DNA of 64,000 bases, taken from contig NZ_JYII01000012.1 in NCBI RefSeq assembly GCF_000948415.1, positions 372,001 to 436,000 on the forward strand, read 5' to 3'. Positions 54,727 to 63,556 of this stretch are shown piece after piece. The notes under the pieces are model-generated. The model searched no databases. It was given only the letters and a program-made list of their open reading frames with translations, and was not told the DNA's origin. The stretch comes from Thalassospira sp. HJ. GTDB taxonomy: Bacteria; Pseudomonadota; Alphaproteobacteria; Rhodospirillales; Thalassospiraceae. Numbering within the stretch: position 1 is the stretch's first letter; the number at the start of each line of letters is the position of its first letter. The translations under genes and the position numbers were made by a program.

Positions 54727-56746
54727 TCCAAGCTTTCTGATCTTTTCGAACTTGAGTGTCGTCCTGGTATTCACACGGTAACAACAGGCAAAGCTCAATG
54801 CTCTGCATGCGGCTTTGACGCAGCGTGATCGACCCGCCATGGGCATCGACAATGCGTTGTGAAATATGCAGACCAAGGGCGCGACGCAGCGCATGGGTTT
54901 CCATGTTGCGGCGGAACAACGCATCGGCAATCAGGCCAATTTCGTCATCATCAAGTTCATCGCCATGGCACGGAATGCTGATCTCGACCAGCGTGTCGGA
55001 TTGCCGGTGGACATTGATGTGGATCGGCGCCCCGTGGGCAAAACGCCGCGATGTTTCGATCAGGTTGGTAATCGCAAGCCCCATCAGGGTTTCGTCAATA
55101 TAGACCTCGACGGTCGACGTCCCGTGGGTGCTAACGCGCACCTCAGCACCTTCACGCGTGGTTTGGGCGGCAAATTCCTGCAAGAAGCGGTTCACCGGAA
55201 CTGTTTCACGCGCCAGCGACAGGTCCTGCGTTTCGATCCCGTCCTTGGTCAGGAAGATATCGACCAGTCGCGCCAGTTTCTGTGCCTGTAACTGGATGCG
55301 TTGCAGACGTTCAAGCACATCATCCTTGTGGTTCTTCAGACGCAGCATCAGCATCTCAGAAGATCGCTGGATCACCGCCAAGGGTGTTCTGAATTCATGC
55401 GACAGCATCGAAATCAGTTTGCGCTGTTCTTCGACAAGGGTTGTGGTTTCCTCGGCCTTCTGGGTCACGGTGACCCGTTCCTTGTCCATTTTCGACAGGC
55501 GCACGGTCATGATGATGCCCATGCCCACCAGATGGAACAGAAGGGTGAACTGATGAAGGTCAAGTCGAAGGCGGGTCGCCTCGATCACGCCGGAAAGGGC
55601 CAGCTGGATCATGATCGCAGCCCCGGTCGGGATGGCCAGAACAACAAGAAACGCCCAGTGCTTTGGATTGCGGAAATCCTTGAAGGCCCACCTGAACAGA
55701 ATCAGGCACATGGTCGCCATGAACAGCGCATGGCTTGGCACGATATAGGTGCCAAAGACCGTATAAAGATCGGTCGCCGCCCCGGCGGTAAAGGCCAGAA
55801 TGACAAAGCCATAGAGGCAACATAACCGATAGGCGCGCGGATGGTTCTTGCGTGCCTCGATGATGTAAAGCCACAGGAACACCGTTATCCCATAGGTAAT
55901 GATGTTCAATGATCCCAGGACAAAGTCATTCAGCCACGGTGTGTCGGGTCGTACCTCGCTCAGGATCACGCCATTCACAACCGCGGTCGTGGTACCAATT
56001 GCACCAACCCAGATGCTGTAAAGAATAACCGCCCGGTCCCCGGCAATCAGGCCAAGTGCCAGATAAGCAATGCCAAGAGTCACGATAAAGCCAAAGAACA
56101 CATTGGTCGCCAGATGACGGAACGAAAGCGACGTAATCAGTTCCTTGGTCGGCCAAAGCGTCATCCAGATCAGATTGGCACTGTTGCTTTGTGATCGGAC
56201 ATAAAGCCGGTAGTTCCCCGGTTCAAGAAGGGGCAGGGCCGCAATATGTGTCCGGCCGCCATACTGCCGTTCGTTTGCCGGAACATGGTCGCCAAGCCGC
56301 GTGCGCCACATCGGATTGCGCGCCTTGCCCGCCATCAAATACAAATCAATATAGTTCAGATAGTTCGGCGCAATCTCAAGCAAGGGGCGCTTGCCAAACT
56401 TGTTCTCCACCTTGAAGTCGACCTGATGCCAGATCACGTCGCGCGTATAGCCAAAGGACGGGATGGCGTTTGATCTCTGAAACGCCCCGTCCGGCAAGTC
56501 CAGAATATCTGCAAGGCCAAGCGCGCGGGTCTCATCGGCATAAGATGCCACATAGCGCGTAATCTCGCGCGGTTCTGCTATGTCGCCGCCCAGCACCAAC
56601 TGATCCGGCGTGATACTGGCTGCAGTATCAGCCGTTTGCGCCTGTGCTGGATGTGCGGGCAGGATAAGAACTGTCATTGCGATGAACAGCACCGCTGCAG
56701 CAAGCTGGCGCAGCGTAGTGACAATGAACTCCGATCTGATCATCAT
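54683..56746 (-). CDS. 7TMR-DISM sensor histidine kinase with degenerate ATP-binding domain
   Basis: 687 residues from ATG 56746, overlapping the stop codon of the sister kinase (ATGA). A signal peptide (LAAAVLFIAMTVLILPAHPAQAQ) precedes an extracellular 7TMR-DISMED2-type domain (residues about 40-190, with VIWHQVDFKVENKFGKRPLLEIAPNYLNYIDLYL), seven membrane helices (about 205-400) and HisKA with His450 in SMLSHEFRTPLAVIQRS. The catalytic domain is eroded: the N-box reads AITNLIETSRRF, the DxGxG box is replaced by PCHGDELDDDE, and only part of the GLGLH lid remains. It may be a non-catalytic partner or sensor of the kinase upstream. The C-terminal tail (KPRPRPAQRPVR) overlaps the response regulator gene in antisense. 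Confidence 0.85.
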   Translation of the reverse strand: MMIRSEFIVTTLRQLAAAVLFIAMTVLILPAHPAQAQTADTAASITPDQLVLGGDIAEPREITRYVASYADETRALGLADILDLPDGAFQRSNAIPSFGYTRDVIWHQVDFKVENKFGKRPLLEIAPNYLNYIDLYLMAGKARNPMWRTRLGDHVPANERQYGGRTHIAALPLLEPGNYRLYVRSQSNSANLIWMTLWPTKELITSLSFRHLATNVFFGFIVTLGIAYLALGLIAGDRAVILYSIWVGAIGTTTAVVNGVILSEVRPDTPWLNDFVLGSLNIITYGITVFLWLYIIEARKNHPRAYRLCCLYGFVILAFTAGAATDLYTVFGTYIVPSHALFMATMCLILFRWAFKDFRNPKHWAFLVVLAIPTGAAIMIQLALSGVIEATRLRLDLHQFTLLFHLVGMGIIMTVRLSKMDKERVTVTQKAEETTTLVEEQRKLISMLSHEFRTPLAVIQRSSEMLMLRLKNHKDDVLERLQRIQLQAQKLARLVDIFLTKDGIETQDLSLARETVPVNRFLQEFAAQTTREGAEVRVSTHGTSTVEVYIDETLMGLAITNLIETSRRFAHGAPIHINVHRQSDTLVEISIPCHGDELDDDEIGLIADALFRRNMETHALRRALGLHISQRIVDAHGGSITLRQSRMQSIELCLLLPCEYQDDTQVRKDQKAWIRKPRPRPAQRPVR

Positions 56747-58785
56747 GCCCGCTCCCCGTTTGTCGGGGGATCTGGATAGCCGGTCAAGGACCGGGTGCGG
56801 TTTTCACTGGCACGCAGAACGGTCTTGTCGCGGTCATAGGGCAGCTTGATCAGAATGGTTGTGCCGCGTTCTTCGCCAACACTGACCGAAAGCGATCCGT
56901 CATGGGCCTCAATGATCCGGTTGGTCAGATGCAGGCCCAGTCCGACTCCTTGTGTCTTTGTCGCGTCCTTGCCGCGATAAAAAGCATTTAGAACATTCTG
57001 AAGATCGTCGGCGGCAATGCCGGGGCCTTCATCGACCACCCGGATATAGACATAGCCATTGGCTTCGCGCTCGGCTGAAATCCACACAGCTGCGCCCGGC
57101 GCATATTTCCGCGCATTCTCAATCAGGTTGAGCATCGCGCGTTCCATCAGGATGCGGTCGATCTCGACAATGGCGGTGTCGCATTTGATCAGGCTGATAT
57201 TCTGGCCGGGCACCTCGCGGTGACGACGGGCAATCAGATCGCCCAGAAACGCATCAATCGCCACTGCCTCGCGCGTGGTGCCAAATGTCGCGCTATCAAG
57301 CGTCTCCTTGGTCAGGAACGCATCAACAAGGCCCGAAAGCTGTCCGGCGTTCGACCGGATCGTTGACAGGCGGTTCAGAACGGCTTCCGGTTCCTTCTGA
57401 AGGTGAAGGCCAAGAATTTCGGCGGATCGCTGAATAATGGCAAGCGGGGTACGGAATTCATGCGACAGCATTGTGATGAAGGTGCGCTGCTCACTGGCCA
57501 GCTGATTGGCCCGCTGGCTCGTTGCCAGCGCATCGACCCGTCGGTTAATCAGGCCATAGCTTCGGTACCCCATGGCCGCTGCCACCATGACAAGCTGTAT
57601 GATAGAACCCGCAGTGAAGATGCTTGTGGTCATCCCGTTGACCGGCAAAATGCCGATCAGCAGCATCAGATGTGCAATCGCTGCAACTGTCGGAATGCCA
57701 AGTGCCACCATCAGGAAGCCGTTTTGCCAGTTTTGCTTTTCCCGATACGCCCGATAGATCAGATTGATCAGCAAGACAGTCAGGAGAACGATTTCCGGCC
57801 CAAAAACCAGCTTGGCGTATATGATGTACCAATCCGATGTTCCCGTCACGAAACCGGCAATCGCCACGGTGGAATAAGCAGCCATAACCCGAAACAGCCA
57901 ACGGTTGGTTTGATCAAGCCGGGTGATATAGCTCCACATCATGACGCAGGAGCCGAGTGCAAGTGCAGTTCCGGCGCCGGTTACAAAATCTGAAGCCAGT
58001 GGCCAGAGGGGTTTGAAAATCAGTTGTGCATATCCCGTCACGCCGAAATAAACCAAAAACAGCGAAAGGATGTAGACCGCATACCAGATAACCGACCGGT
58101 CCCCTGACAGCAGGCCAAAGGTGAAATAAAGCCCGAACGCAACAATAAGGACACCAAGGCTGGCCCCCTTGATAAAGCTTTCACTGCCCGATTTCGAAAT
58201 CAGCACATTGTCAGGCAGAAGCTCCGCCGCAAGCACATGCGCACTGGTGGTCTTGACCCCGATCACCAGCCAATAGTTGCCCAGTGCCAGTTTGGGCCAT
58301 TCGGCAACATGCGAAAGGCCGTGTACCTCGTTTCCCGCGGTTTGAACTCGGTCGCCGACACGCTCATGCCAGATGATCTGCCGCCCGTCCTCGGAAAGGA
58401 TGCTCAGGGCAATGTCATTAAGGTAAACCTGCCCGATATCAATAAATGAACTGCTGCCCATACGATCTGGCTGGTTCACGATCCTGACCGGGGTGCGATA
58501 CCAGATCGTGCGATCGGTATAGCCTGGGCCGGGTGTCTGATACACCGGGGCAAATTCGGTTTCGTCTATCTGGACAACGTCAAACGGGGTATCCGCCTCG
58601 CGATCAGAGACCAATCGTTGTAGATAACGATTGAGATCAATGGCTTCGGCTGCACCGCTTGGTGGCAGGACAAGTATTCTGGCCTGTTCGTGGGCAATGC
58701 TTTGCTTGCCATAAATGGCAAGCAGCCCCGACGCGATTGCTATCAACACCGCCAGAAGGGCTATATTCAAGCGGATGTTGCGCAA
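56743..58785 (-). CDS. 7TMR-DISM sensor histidine kinase
   Basis: 680 residues from ATG 58785. N-terminal membrane anchor/signal (IALLAVLIAIASGLLAIYG), an extracellular 7TMR-DISMED2-type domain (TIWYRTPVRIVNQPDRMGSSSFIDIGQVYLNDIALSIL), seven membrane helices (about 200-390), HisKA with His442 in TMLSHEFRTPLAIIQRSAEIL and a complete HATPase domain: N-box MLNLIENARKYA, G1 VVDEGPGIAADDL, G2 GVGLGLHLTNRIIEAHDGSLSV. It is the first gene of a two-kinase unit and the catalytically intact one. Signal unknown; 7TMR-DISM proteins often sense carbohydrates or other small molecules. Confidence 0.88.
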   Translation of the reverse strand: MRNIRLNIALLAVLIAIASGLLAIYGKQSIAHEQARILVLPPSGAAEAIDLNRYLQRLVSDREADTPFDVVQIDETEFAPVYQTPGPGYTDRTIWYRTPVRIVNQPDRMGSSSFIDIGQVYLNDIALSILSEDGRQIIWHERVGDRVQTAGNEVHGLSHVAEWPKLALGNYWLVIGVKTTSAHVLAAELLPDNVLISKSGSESFIKGASLGVLIVAFGLYFTFGLLSGDRSVIWYAVYILSLFLVYFGVTGYAQLIFKPLWPLASDFVTGAGTALALGSCVMMWSYITRLDQTNRWLFRVMAAYSTVAIAGFVTGTSDWYIIYAKLVFGPEIVLLTVLLINLIYRAYREKQNWQNGFLMVALGIPTVAAIAHLMLLIGILPVNGMTTSIFTAGSIIQLVMVAAAMGYRSYGLINRRVDALATSQRANQLASEQRTFITMLSHEFRTPLAIIQRSAEILGLHLQKEPEAVLNRLSTIRSNAGQLSGLVDAFLTKETLDSATFGTTREAVAIDAFLGDLIARRHREVPGQNISLIKCDTAIVEIDRILMERAMLNLIENARKYAPGAAVWISAEREANGYVYIRVVDEGPGIAADDLQNVLNAFYRGKDATKTQGVGLGLHLTNRIIEAHDGSLSVSVGEERGTTILIKLPYDRDKTVLRASENRTRSLTGYPDPPTNGERA

Positions 58786-59030
58786 AATTCCCTCGGTTTC
58801 AGTCCTTTAAACCATGCACCATGTGATAGCCGGTTTTTGACCGAAGGTCATGGATTTTATCGGAACAGGACCTTGTTCGCCTGTTAACGGATTGGTCGCC
58901 AGTTTTCCGTTACAATCCTTGGCGAAATATGCCGATTGCCAGTGGCATTGCGACGTCACTTTGATATAACCGGCAGTCAGATTTGATCGACGGGGCAGCA
59001 ATGCCCGCAACGCAAGCAGAGACACAGAGT

Positions 59031-60380
59031 ATGAGCCGCAAATATTTTGGCACCGATGGTATCCGCGGAACCGCCAACACGGCCCCGATGACCGCCGAGG
59101 TCGCCCTGAAAGTCGGGATGGCCGCTGGCCACTATTTCACCCGTGGCAATCACCGCCACAAGGTCGTGATTGGCAAGGATACCCGACTGTCTGGCTATAT
59201 GCTTGAACCTGCCCTTGTTGCCGGTTTCACCTCGATGGGGATGGATGTCATGCTGGTCGGCCCGATGCCGACCCCGGCTGTGGCCATGCTGACCAAATCG
59301 ATGCGTGCTGATATTGGTGTGATGATCTCGGCCTCGCACAACCCGTTTCAGGATAACGGCATCAAGCTGTTTGGCCCCGACGGCTTTAAGCTGTCTGACG
59401 AGGTCGAACTTGAACTTGAAGCCCTGATGGAAAGTGACCTGTCGGGTAAACTGGTCCCTGCCAATACGCTTGGCCGTGCCAAGCGTATTGATGATGCCCC
59501 GGGCCGCTATATCGAGGCCGTCAAATCATCCCTGCCGGGCTCTGTCACGCTTGAAGGCCTTCGTATCGTTCTCGATTGTGCCCATGGGGCTGGCTACTCC
59601 GTCGCACCCAAGGTACTGCGTGAACTTGGGGCCGACGTGATTGAAATCGGCACCAGCCCGAATGGTCTTAACATCAATGACCAGTGCGGCTCGACCCATA
59701 CCAAAACCATGTGTGACCGTGTTCTGGCCGAAAAGGCCGATGTCGGGATTGCCCTTGATGGCGATGCCGACCGCGTTCAGATGTGTGATGAAAAAGGCCA
59801 GCTGATCGATGGGGACCAGTTGATGGGCCTTGTTGCGACCCATTGGAAGCGCACCGGTCAGCTGCGCGGTAATGCGCTGGTCGCGACCGTGATGTCGAAC
59901 CTGGGTCTGGAACGCTACCTTGAAAGCAACGATGTCCGCCTGATCCGCACCAAGGTCGGTGATCGCTATGTCGTTGAACAGATGCGTGCCCTTGATTGCA
60001 ATGTTGGCGGCGAACAGTCCGGCCATATTGTGCTCTCGGACTTCGCATCGACCGGTGATGGTCTTCTGGCCGGGCTTCAGGTACTGGCCGTTCTTGCCAG
60101 CCGTGAAGGCCCGGTTTCGGAACTGAGCCGCGTGTTCGAACCGCTGCCGCAGATCCTTAAAAACGTGCGCTATAGTGCTGGAAGCGATCCGCTGGCGCAA
60201 AACAGCGTGATTGAAGCCATTTCCTCGGCCGAGCGCGCCTTTAACGGCGATGGCCGCGTGTTGATCCGCAAGTCCGGTACAGAACCGCTGATCCGCGTCA
60301 TGGCCGAGGGCGACGACGCGATCAAGGTCGAACAGATCGTTGATGGCATCGTTGCTGAAATCACCGCCGTCGCCGGTTAA
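59031..60380 (+). CDS. glmM: Phosphoglucosamine mutase
   Basis: 449 residues from ATG 59031, where [27 protein letters not shown] begins as in other GlmM proteins; the frame is open from 58983. It converts glucosamine-6-phosphate to glucosamine-1-phosphate for peptidoglycan and lipopolysaccharide. Ser102 in [13 protein letters not shown] is the phosphoserine, DGDADRVQ the Mg2+ site, [12 protein letters not shown] the sugar loop and [15 protein letters not shown] the phosphate loop. It is preceded by divergent kinase genes instead of folP. Confidence 0.95.
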   Translation: MSRKYFGTDGIRGTANTAPMTAEVALKVGMAAGHYFTRGNHRHKVVIGKDTRLSGYMLEPALVAGFTSMGMDVMLVGPMPTPAVAMLTKSMRADIGVMISASHNPFQDNGIKLFGPDGFKLSDEVELELEALMESDLSGKLVPANTLGRAKRIDDAPGRYIEAVKSSLPGSVTLEGLRIVLDCAHGAGYSVAPKVLRELGADVIEIGTSPNGLNINDQCGSTHTKTMCDRVLAEKADVGIALDGDADRVQMCDEKGQLIDGDQLMGLVATHWKRTGQLRGNALVATVMSNLGLERYLESNDVRLIRTKVGDRYVVEQMRALDCNVGGEQSGHIVLSDFASTGDGLLAGLQVLAVLASREGPVSELSRVFEPLPQILKNVRYSAGSDPLAQNSVIEAISSAERAFNGDGRVLIRKSGTEPLIRVMAEGDDAIKVEQIVDGIVAEITAVAG

Positions 60381-60429
60381 CCGGGCAGCGTGAAGAAAAC
60401 CTGATATCTGCAGGATAAGGAAGGATCGT

Positions 60430-61227
60430 ATGAAGGGTCGTGTCTTGATTATTGCCGGGTCGGACTGTTCCGGCGGGGCTGGCATTCAGGCCGATATCAA
60501 GTCGGTGACCGCTCTTGGCGGTTATGCTGCAACTGCGATCACCGCACTTACGGTGCAAAACACCACCGGAGTCTTCGACGTTCTTGGCATCGATCCGGAC
60601 ATGATCGTCCATCAGGCGACGGTTACGATTGATGATATCGGGGCTGATGCGCTTAAAACGGGTATGCTGCATTCCGTGCCGGTGATCACCGCCGTGGCGG
60701 AATTTATCAAATCAAAGGCTAACGGTATTCCGGTCGTTGTTGACCCTGTGATGGTATCGCAAAGCGGTTCACGCCTGCTTCAGGAAGACGCAGTCGAAGC
60801 CCTGATCACCCATATGATCCCGCTTGCCAGTGTGCTGACGCCAAATATTCCCGAGGCAGAAGTACTATCGGGTATGAAAATCACCTCTGAAAGTGATATG
60901 ATTGCTGCAGTGCACAAAATTGGCGATCTGGGCGCAGAGGCCGTCCTGATAAAAGGTGGTCACGCAGACGGGGACAAAATCGTCGATATCTTGTGGCGCC
61001 GGGATGGCGATGTCGAAGGTTTCGAAGGCACGCGCATTCCGTCTGAAAATAATCATGGTACGGGCTGCTCGCTTGCAAGTGCCATTGCAACCGGGCTGGC
61101 TCAGGGCATGGGATTAAGTGATTCCGTTGCCCGCGCACGGGCTTTCGTTCGTGAAGCCATCCGAACCGCACCAAACTTTGGCAAAGGAAACGGTCCGCTA
61201 AACCATGCGCATCCTGTGACCGGTTGA
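60430..61227 (+). CDS. thiD: Hydroxymethylpyrimidine/phosphomethylpyrimidine kinase
   Basis: 265 residues from ATG 60430, with AAGGAAGG five bases upstream. Ribokinase-like fold: VLIIAGSDCSGGAGIQADIKSVTALGGYAATAITALTVQNTTGVFDV at the N-terminus, GADALKTGMLHSVPVI, PVVVDPVMVSQSGSRLL, LTPNIPEAEVLSG and NNHGTGCSLASAIATGLAQG with the catalytic aspartate position held in the family's GTGC context (HGTGC). It phosphorylates HMP twice to HMP-PP, the substrate of ThiE. It probably forms one unit with glmM and the following DinB gene. Confidence 0.93.
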   Translation: MKGRVLIIAGSDCSGGAGIQADIKSVTALGGYAATAITALTVQNTTGVFDVLGIDPDMIVHQATVTIDDIGADALKTGMLHSVPVITAVAEFIKSKANGIPVVVDPVMVSQSGSRLLQEDAVEALITHMIPLASVLTPNIPEAEVLSGMKITSESDMIAAVHKIGDLGAEAVLIKGGHADGDKIVDILWRRDGDVEGFEGTRIPSENNHGTGCSLASAIATGLAQGMGLSDSVARARAFVREAIRTAPNFGKGNGPLNHAHPVTG

Positions 61228-61277
61228 GTTTCTCAACAAGAATGTGACAGGACGCTGAAAGTTGGGACACTTGAGGT

Positions 61278-61820
61278 ATGCCGGGCACATCGTTTTTCCA
61301 TCAGGCGCGTAACAACGCCTGGTCCAACCACCGTTTGTATGGTGTCTGTCAGAAATTGACGGATGACGAACGCAACACCAAACGAACAGCGTTTTCATCT
61401 TCCATTCTTGAAACCCTGAACCATATCCTGACCAATGACTGGTACTACCTTGATGCACTGGTCGGCGGTGGACGTGGTCGGGATTGTCTTGCCAATGAAA
61501 TGCCGTTTACCGCCATCGACAAACTGGCCGCCGCCCAGCGCGATACGGACATGCGGCTGATGGCCTTTTGCGAACAGCTGAACGACAAGGACGCCATTCG
61601 CAGTGTCGAACTGATCCGCGAAGAAGGCAGCAAGACGTTTGAAACCGTGGCGGATATCCTGTCACATCTCTTTGTGTATCAGACCCACCAACGCGGGCAG
61701 GTACATGCACTTCTGGCGGTGACCGGTCAGGCGCCGCCACCACTGGATGACTACCATCTTGAATATGATGCACCGATGCCAAGGATCGATTTCGCAGCGC
61801 TTGGCCGCAAAGGCGCATAA
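61278..61820 (+). CDS. DinB-family metalloprotein
   Basis: 180 residues from ATG 61278. Four-helix bundle of the DinB/YfiT type with likely metal-binding histidines in ETLNHILTNDWYYLDAL and HLFVYQTHQRGQVHALLAVTGQ; NNAWSNHRLYGVCQKLTDDE is the typical first helix. DinB relatives include thiol-transferases such as bacillithiol or mycothiol enzymes and DNA-damage-inducible proteins; the substrate here is unknown. It is 50 bases after thiD and 10 bases before a small exported protein gene. Confidence 0.82.
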   Translation: MPGTSFFHQARNNAWSNHRLYGVCQKLTDDERNTKRTAFSSSILETLNHILTNDWYYLDALVGGGRGRDCLANEMPFTAIDKLAAAQRDTDMRLMAFCEQLNDKDAIRSVELIREEGSKTFETVADILSHLFVYQTHQRGQVHALLAVTGQAPPPLDDYHLEYDAPMPRIDFAALGRKGA

Positions 61821-61829
61821 AGGATACGA

Positions 61830-62180
61830 ATGAATACAAGAATGCTACGGCGCGCAATTCTGGCTGCCGGGATTGCGGCACTGGCGGTGGTTAGTCTGGG
61901 CAACCCGCACCGCCACATTGCCGATGTTTTGTGGCCCGATGACGCCGCGCCTTGGGAACATGTCACTTCGGTATACGTCCCGGATGTCAGTCAGCCGACC
62001 CGGGTGAAGATATCCGAGGCGACCTATGACGATCTGGCGGACTGCCGCGATCACGTGATGGAACAGGCAGCTGAACATGGCGACCCGGACCTTGAAAAGG
62101 GCCGGTTTGAATGCGCTATCGGATTTTATGCCGACAAGGAAGATGGCACAGGCGGCGAATACCGCCTGATCGTCAAGTAA
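61830..62180 (+). CDS. Small exported protein of unknown function
   Basis: 116 residues from ATG 61830, with AAGGA just upstream. A single N-terminal hydrophobic helix (AILAAGIAALAVVSLG) suggests a signal peptide or anchor. The rest is acidic with two cysteines (DLADCRDHVMEQAAEHG and KGRFECAIGFYADKED) that could form a disulfide in the periplasm. Not recognised as a known family. Nine bases after the DinB gene, so likely cotranscribed. Confidence 0.65.
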   Translation: MNTRMLRRAILAAGIAALAVVSLGNPHRHIADVLWPDDAAPWEHVTSVYVPDVSQPTRVKISEATYDDLADCRDHVMEQAAEHGDPDLEKGRFECAIGFYADKEDGTGGEYRLIVK

Positions 62181-62211
62181 GCTTCGGCTGTGTGCCCTGT
62201 GGTGCGTCGGG

Positions 62212-63087
62212 TTACAGCACGTACCACAGAAGGGCGGGCAGCGCGACAGCGGCCAGGAAGCTTGAGCTGATGACAACACCAGCAACTTCTTCCGGTTCGC
62301 GGTTATAAAGCTGCGCAAACAGGTAGCAGAACACGGCAACCGGCATCGAACATTGCAGGATCACAACCCCGCGTTCCATGCCCGTCAGCCCCATGACTTC
62401 CGACAGGCCGAAACCAACCCCGAAGCCCATGCCAAGACGAAGCACGCTAAGGGCCGTGCTGCGCGCAAGGCTGACCGGGCGCAGTTTAGCCAGCGACACA
62501 CCAAGGGTAAACAGCATCAACGGAATAGTCAGCTGACCAATCAGGTTGGTGGTGTTGTAAAGCCATTCCGGCACCGGGGTTTCGGTGGCCAAAAAGCCCG
62601 TTGCAATCAGGGTGGCGGGAATGATCGGCATCTTGGCGAGTGACCGGATCGAAAAACTGCCCGATACAAACGCCACACCGACGGTCAGCTGGATCACGAC
62701 ATAGGCGGCAAAGAACGCGACTGAAAGCGCAAGCCCTTCCTGCCCATAAGCCAGCATACAAAGCGGCAAGCCAACGTTACCGACATTCGGCCAGGTCAGC
62801 GATTGCAGATAGGTACGCGGTGACAGATTGAAAACCTTAAGAACCGGCCAGCCGATCAGGGCAAAGATCACGTTCGCGGCAAGGGCGGCTGTCCCCATCA
62901 GAACCAGCGTATCACCGCCAAGCTCGACCGTCGCAAGGGCTGCAAAGGTCAGGCACGGCGTTGCGAAATAGGTGACAATGGATGTGACAAGGTTGGTGTC
63001 AAAATGCTTGCCGGCGCGGGCCCAGAAATATCCCAGTCCGGTGGTGATAAAAACCGGGGCCAAAATCGCAAAAATATCGGCAAACAT
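62212..63087 (-). CDS. AEC-family (auxin efflux carrier-like) transporter
   Basis: 291 residues from ATG 63087. Ten hydrophobic helices; the opening MFADIFAILAPVFITTGLGYFWARAGKHFDTNLVTSIVTYFATPCLTFAAL, the central LQSLTWPNVGNVGLPLCMLAYGQEGLALSVAFFAAYVVIQLTVGVAF and the end VVILQCSMPVAVFCYLFAQLYNREPEEVAGVVISSSFLAAVALPALLWYVL are family hallmarks. Bacterial members carry malonate, malate or other carboxylates. A 260-bp palindromic element begins 33 bases upstream of its start codon, so its promoter must lie in or beyond that element. Confidence 0.87.
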   Translation of the reverse strand: MFADIFAILAPVFITTGLGYFWARAGKHFDTNLVTSIVTYFATPCLTFAALATVELGGDTLVLMGTAALAANVIFALIGWPVLKVFNLSPRTYLQSLTWPNVGNVGLPLCMLAYGQEGLALSVAFFAAYVVIQLTVGVAFVSGSFSIRSLAKMPIIPATLIATGFLATETPVPEWLYNTTNLIGQLTIPLMLFTLGVSLAKLRPVSLARSTALSVLRLGMGFGVGFGLSEVMGLTGMERGVVILQCSMPVAVFCYLFAQLYNREPEEVAGVVISSSFLAAVALPALLWYVL

Positions 63088-63120
63088 AGAACGCTATTCC
63101 TTGAAGGTCTTATTATTACG

Positions 63121-63380
63121 AGCGTGATGTATTAAATCTGGTTCACTTTGTTTGCTTTTGGCGTCCTTTGGCTAGGCACAGCGCGCAGAGCGATGCGGTG
63201 CATCGGTCAAGCGGTGTAACGCAGCAAAAGGATGCCAAAAACAAACCCTTCGGGCCGGGGCATTCTTCTGGCCTGCAGCGTCAAGGTCCTTGCCCGTAGA
63301 TCCTCTACGCGCTGCTGACCTTTCCTCGCCGGACAGAAGAATGTCCTCGGCAAAGCAAAGCAGATTTAATACATCACGCT
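63121..63380. mobile_element. 260-bp MITE-like palindromic element (element 2)
   Basis: Bounded by a perfect 20-base inverted repeat: AGCGTGATGTATTAAATCTG (63121-63140) and its complement at 63361-63380. Arm A: 63156-63172 pairs with 63224-63240 (15 of 17), enclosing CGATGC-GGT-GCATCG (63191-63205). Arm B: CATTCTTCTG (63261-63270) pairs with CAGAAGAATG (63334-63343), enclosing GTAG/CTAC (around 63296-63308) and further partial pairing. No transposase; frames crossing it look non-coding. Size and two-arm plan match the element at 28310, though the terminal sequences differ. The flanks (63088-63120, 63381-63556) show no other gene. Confidence 0.72.
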
Positions 63381-63556
63381 CCAAGGCGTGACTTGCAGGG
63401 AAATTGTCACGTCTTCCAGTTGCTCTGCAAGTGAATAATGGTAATACCAATTTCTTTTTCGCGCTGCAGAAAAATGCGGCGTGACTTGTGAAGCCTTGCT
63501 TTTGCAAATGGCTTTGCGCCATTGTTGGCAAAATTTGACCATGCAAAAGGCCCCTG

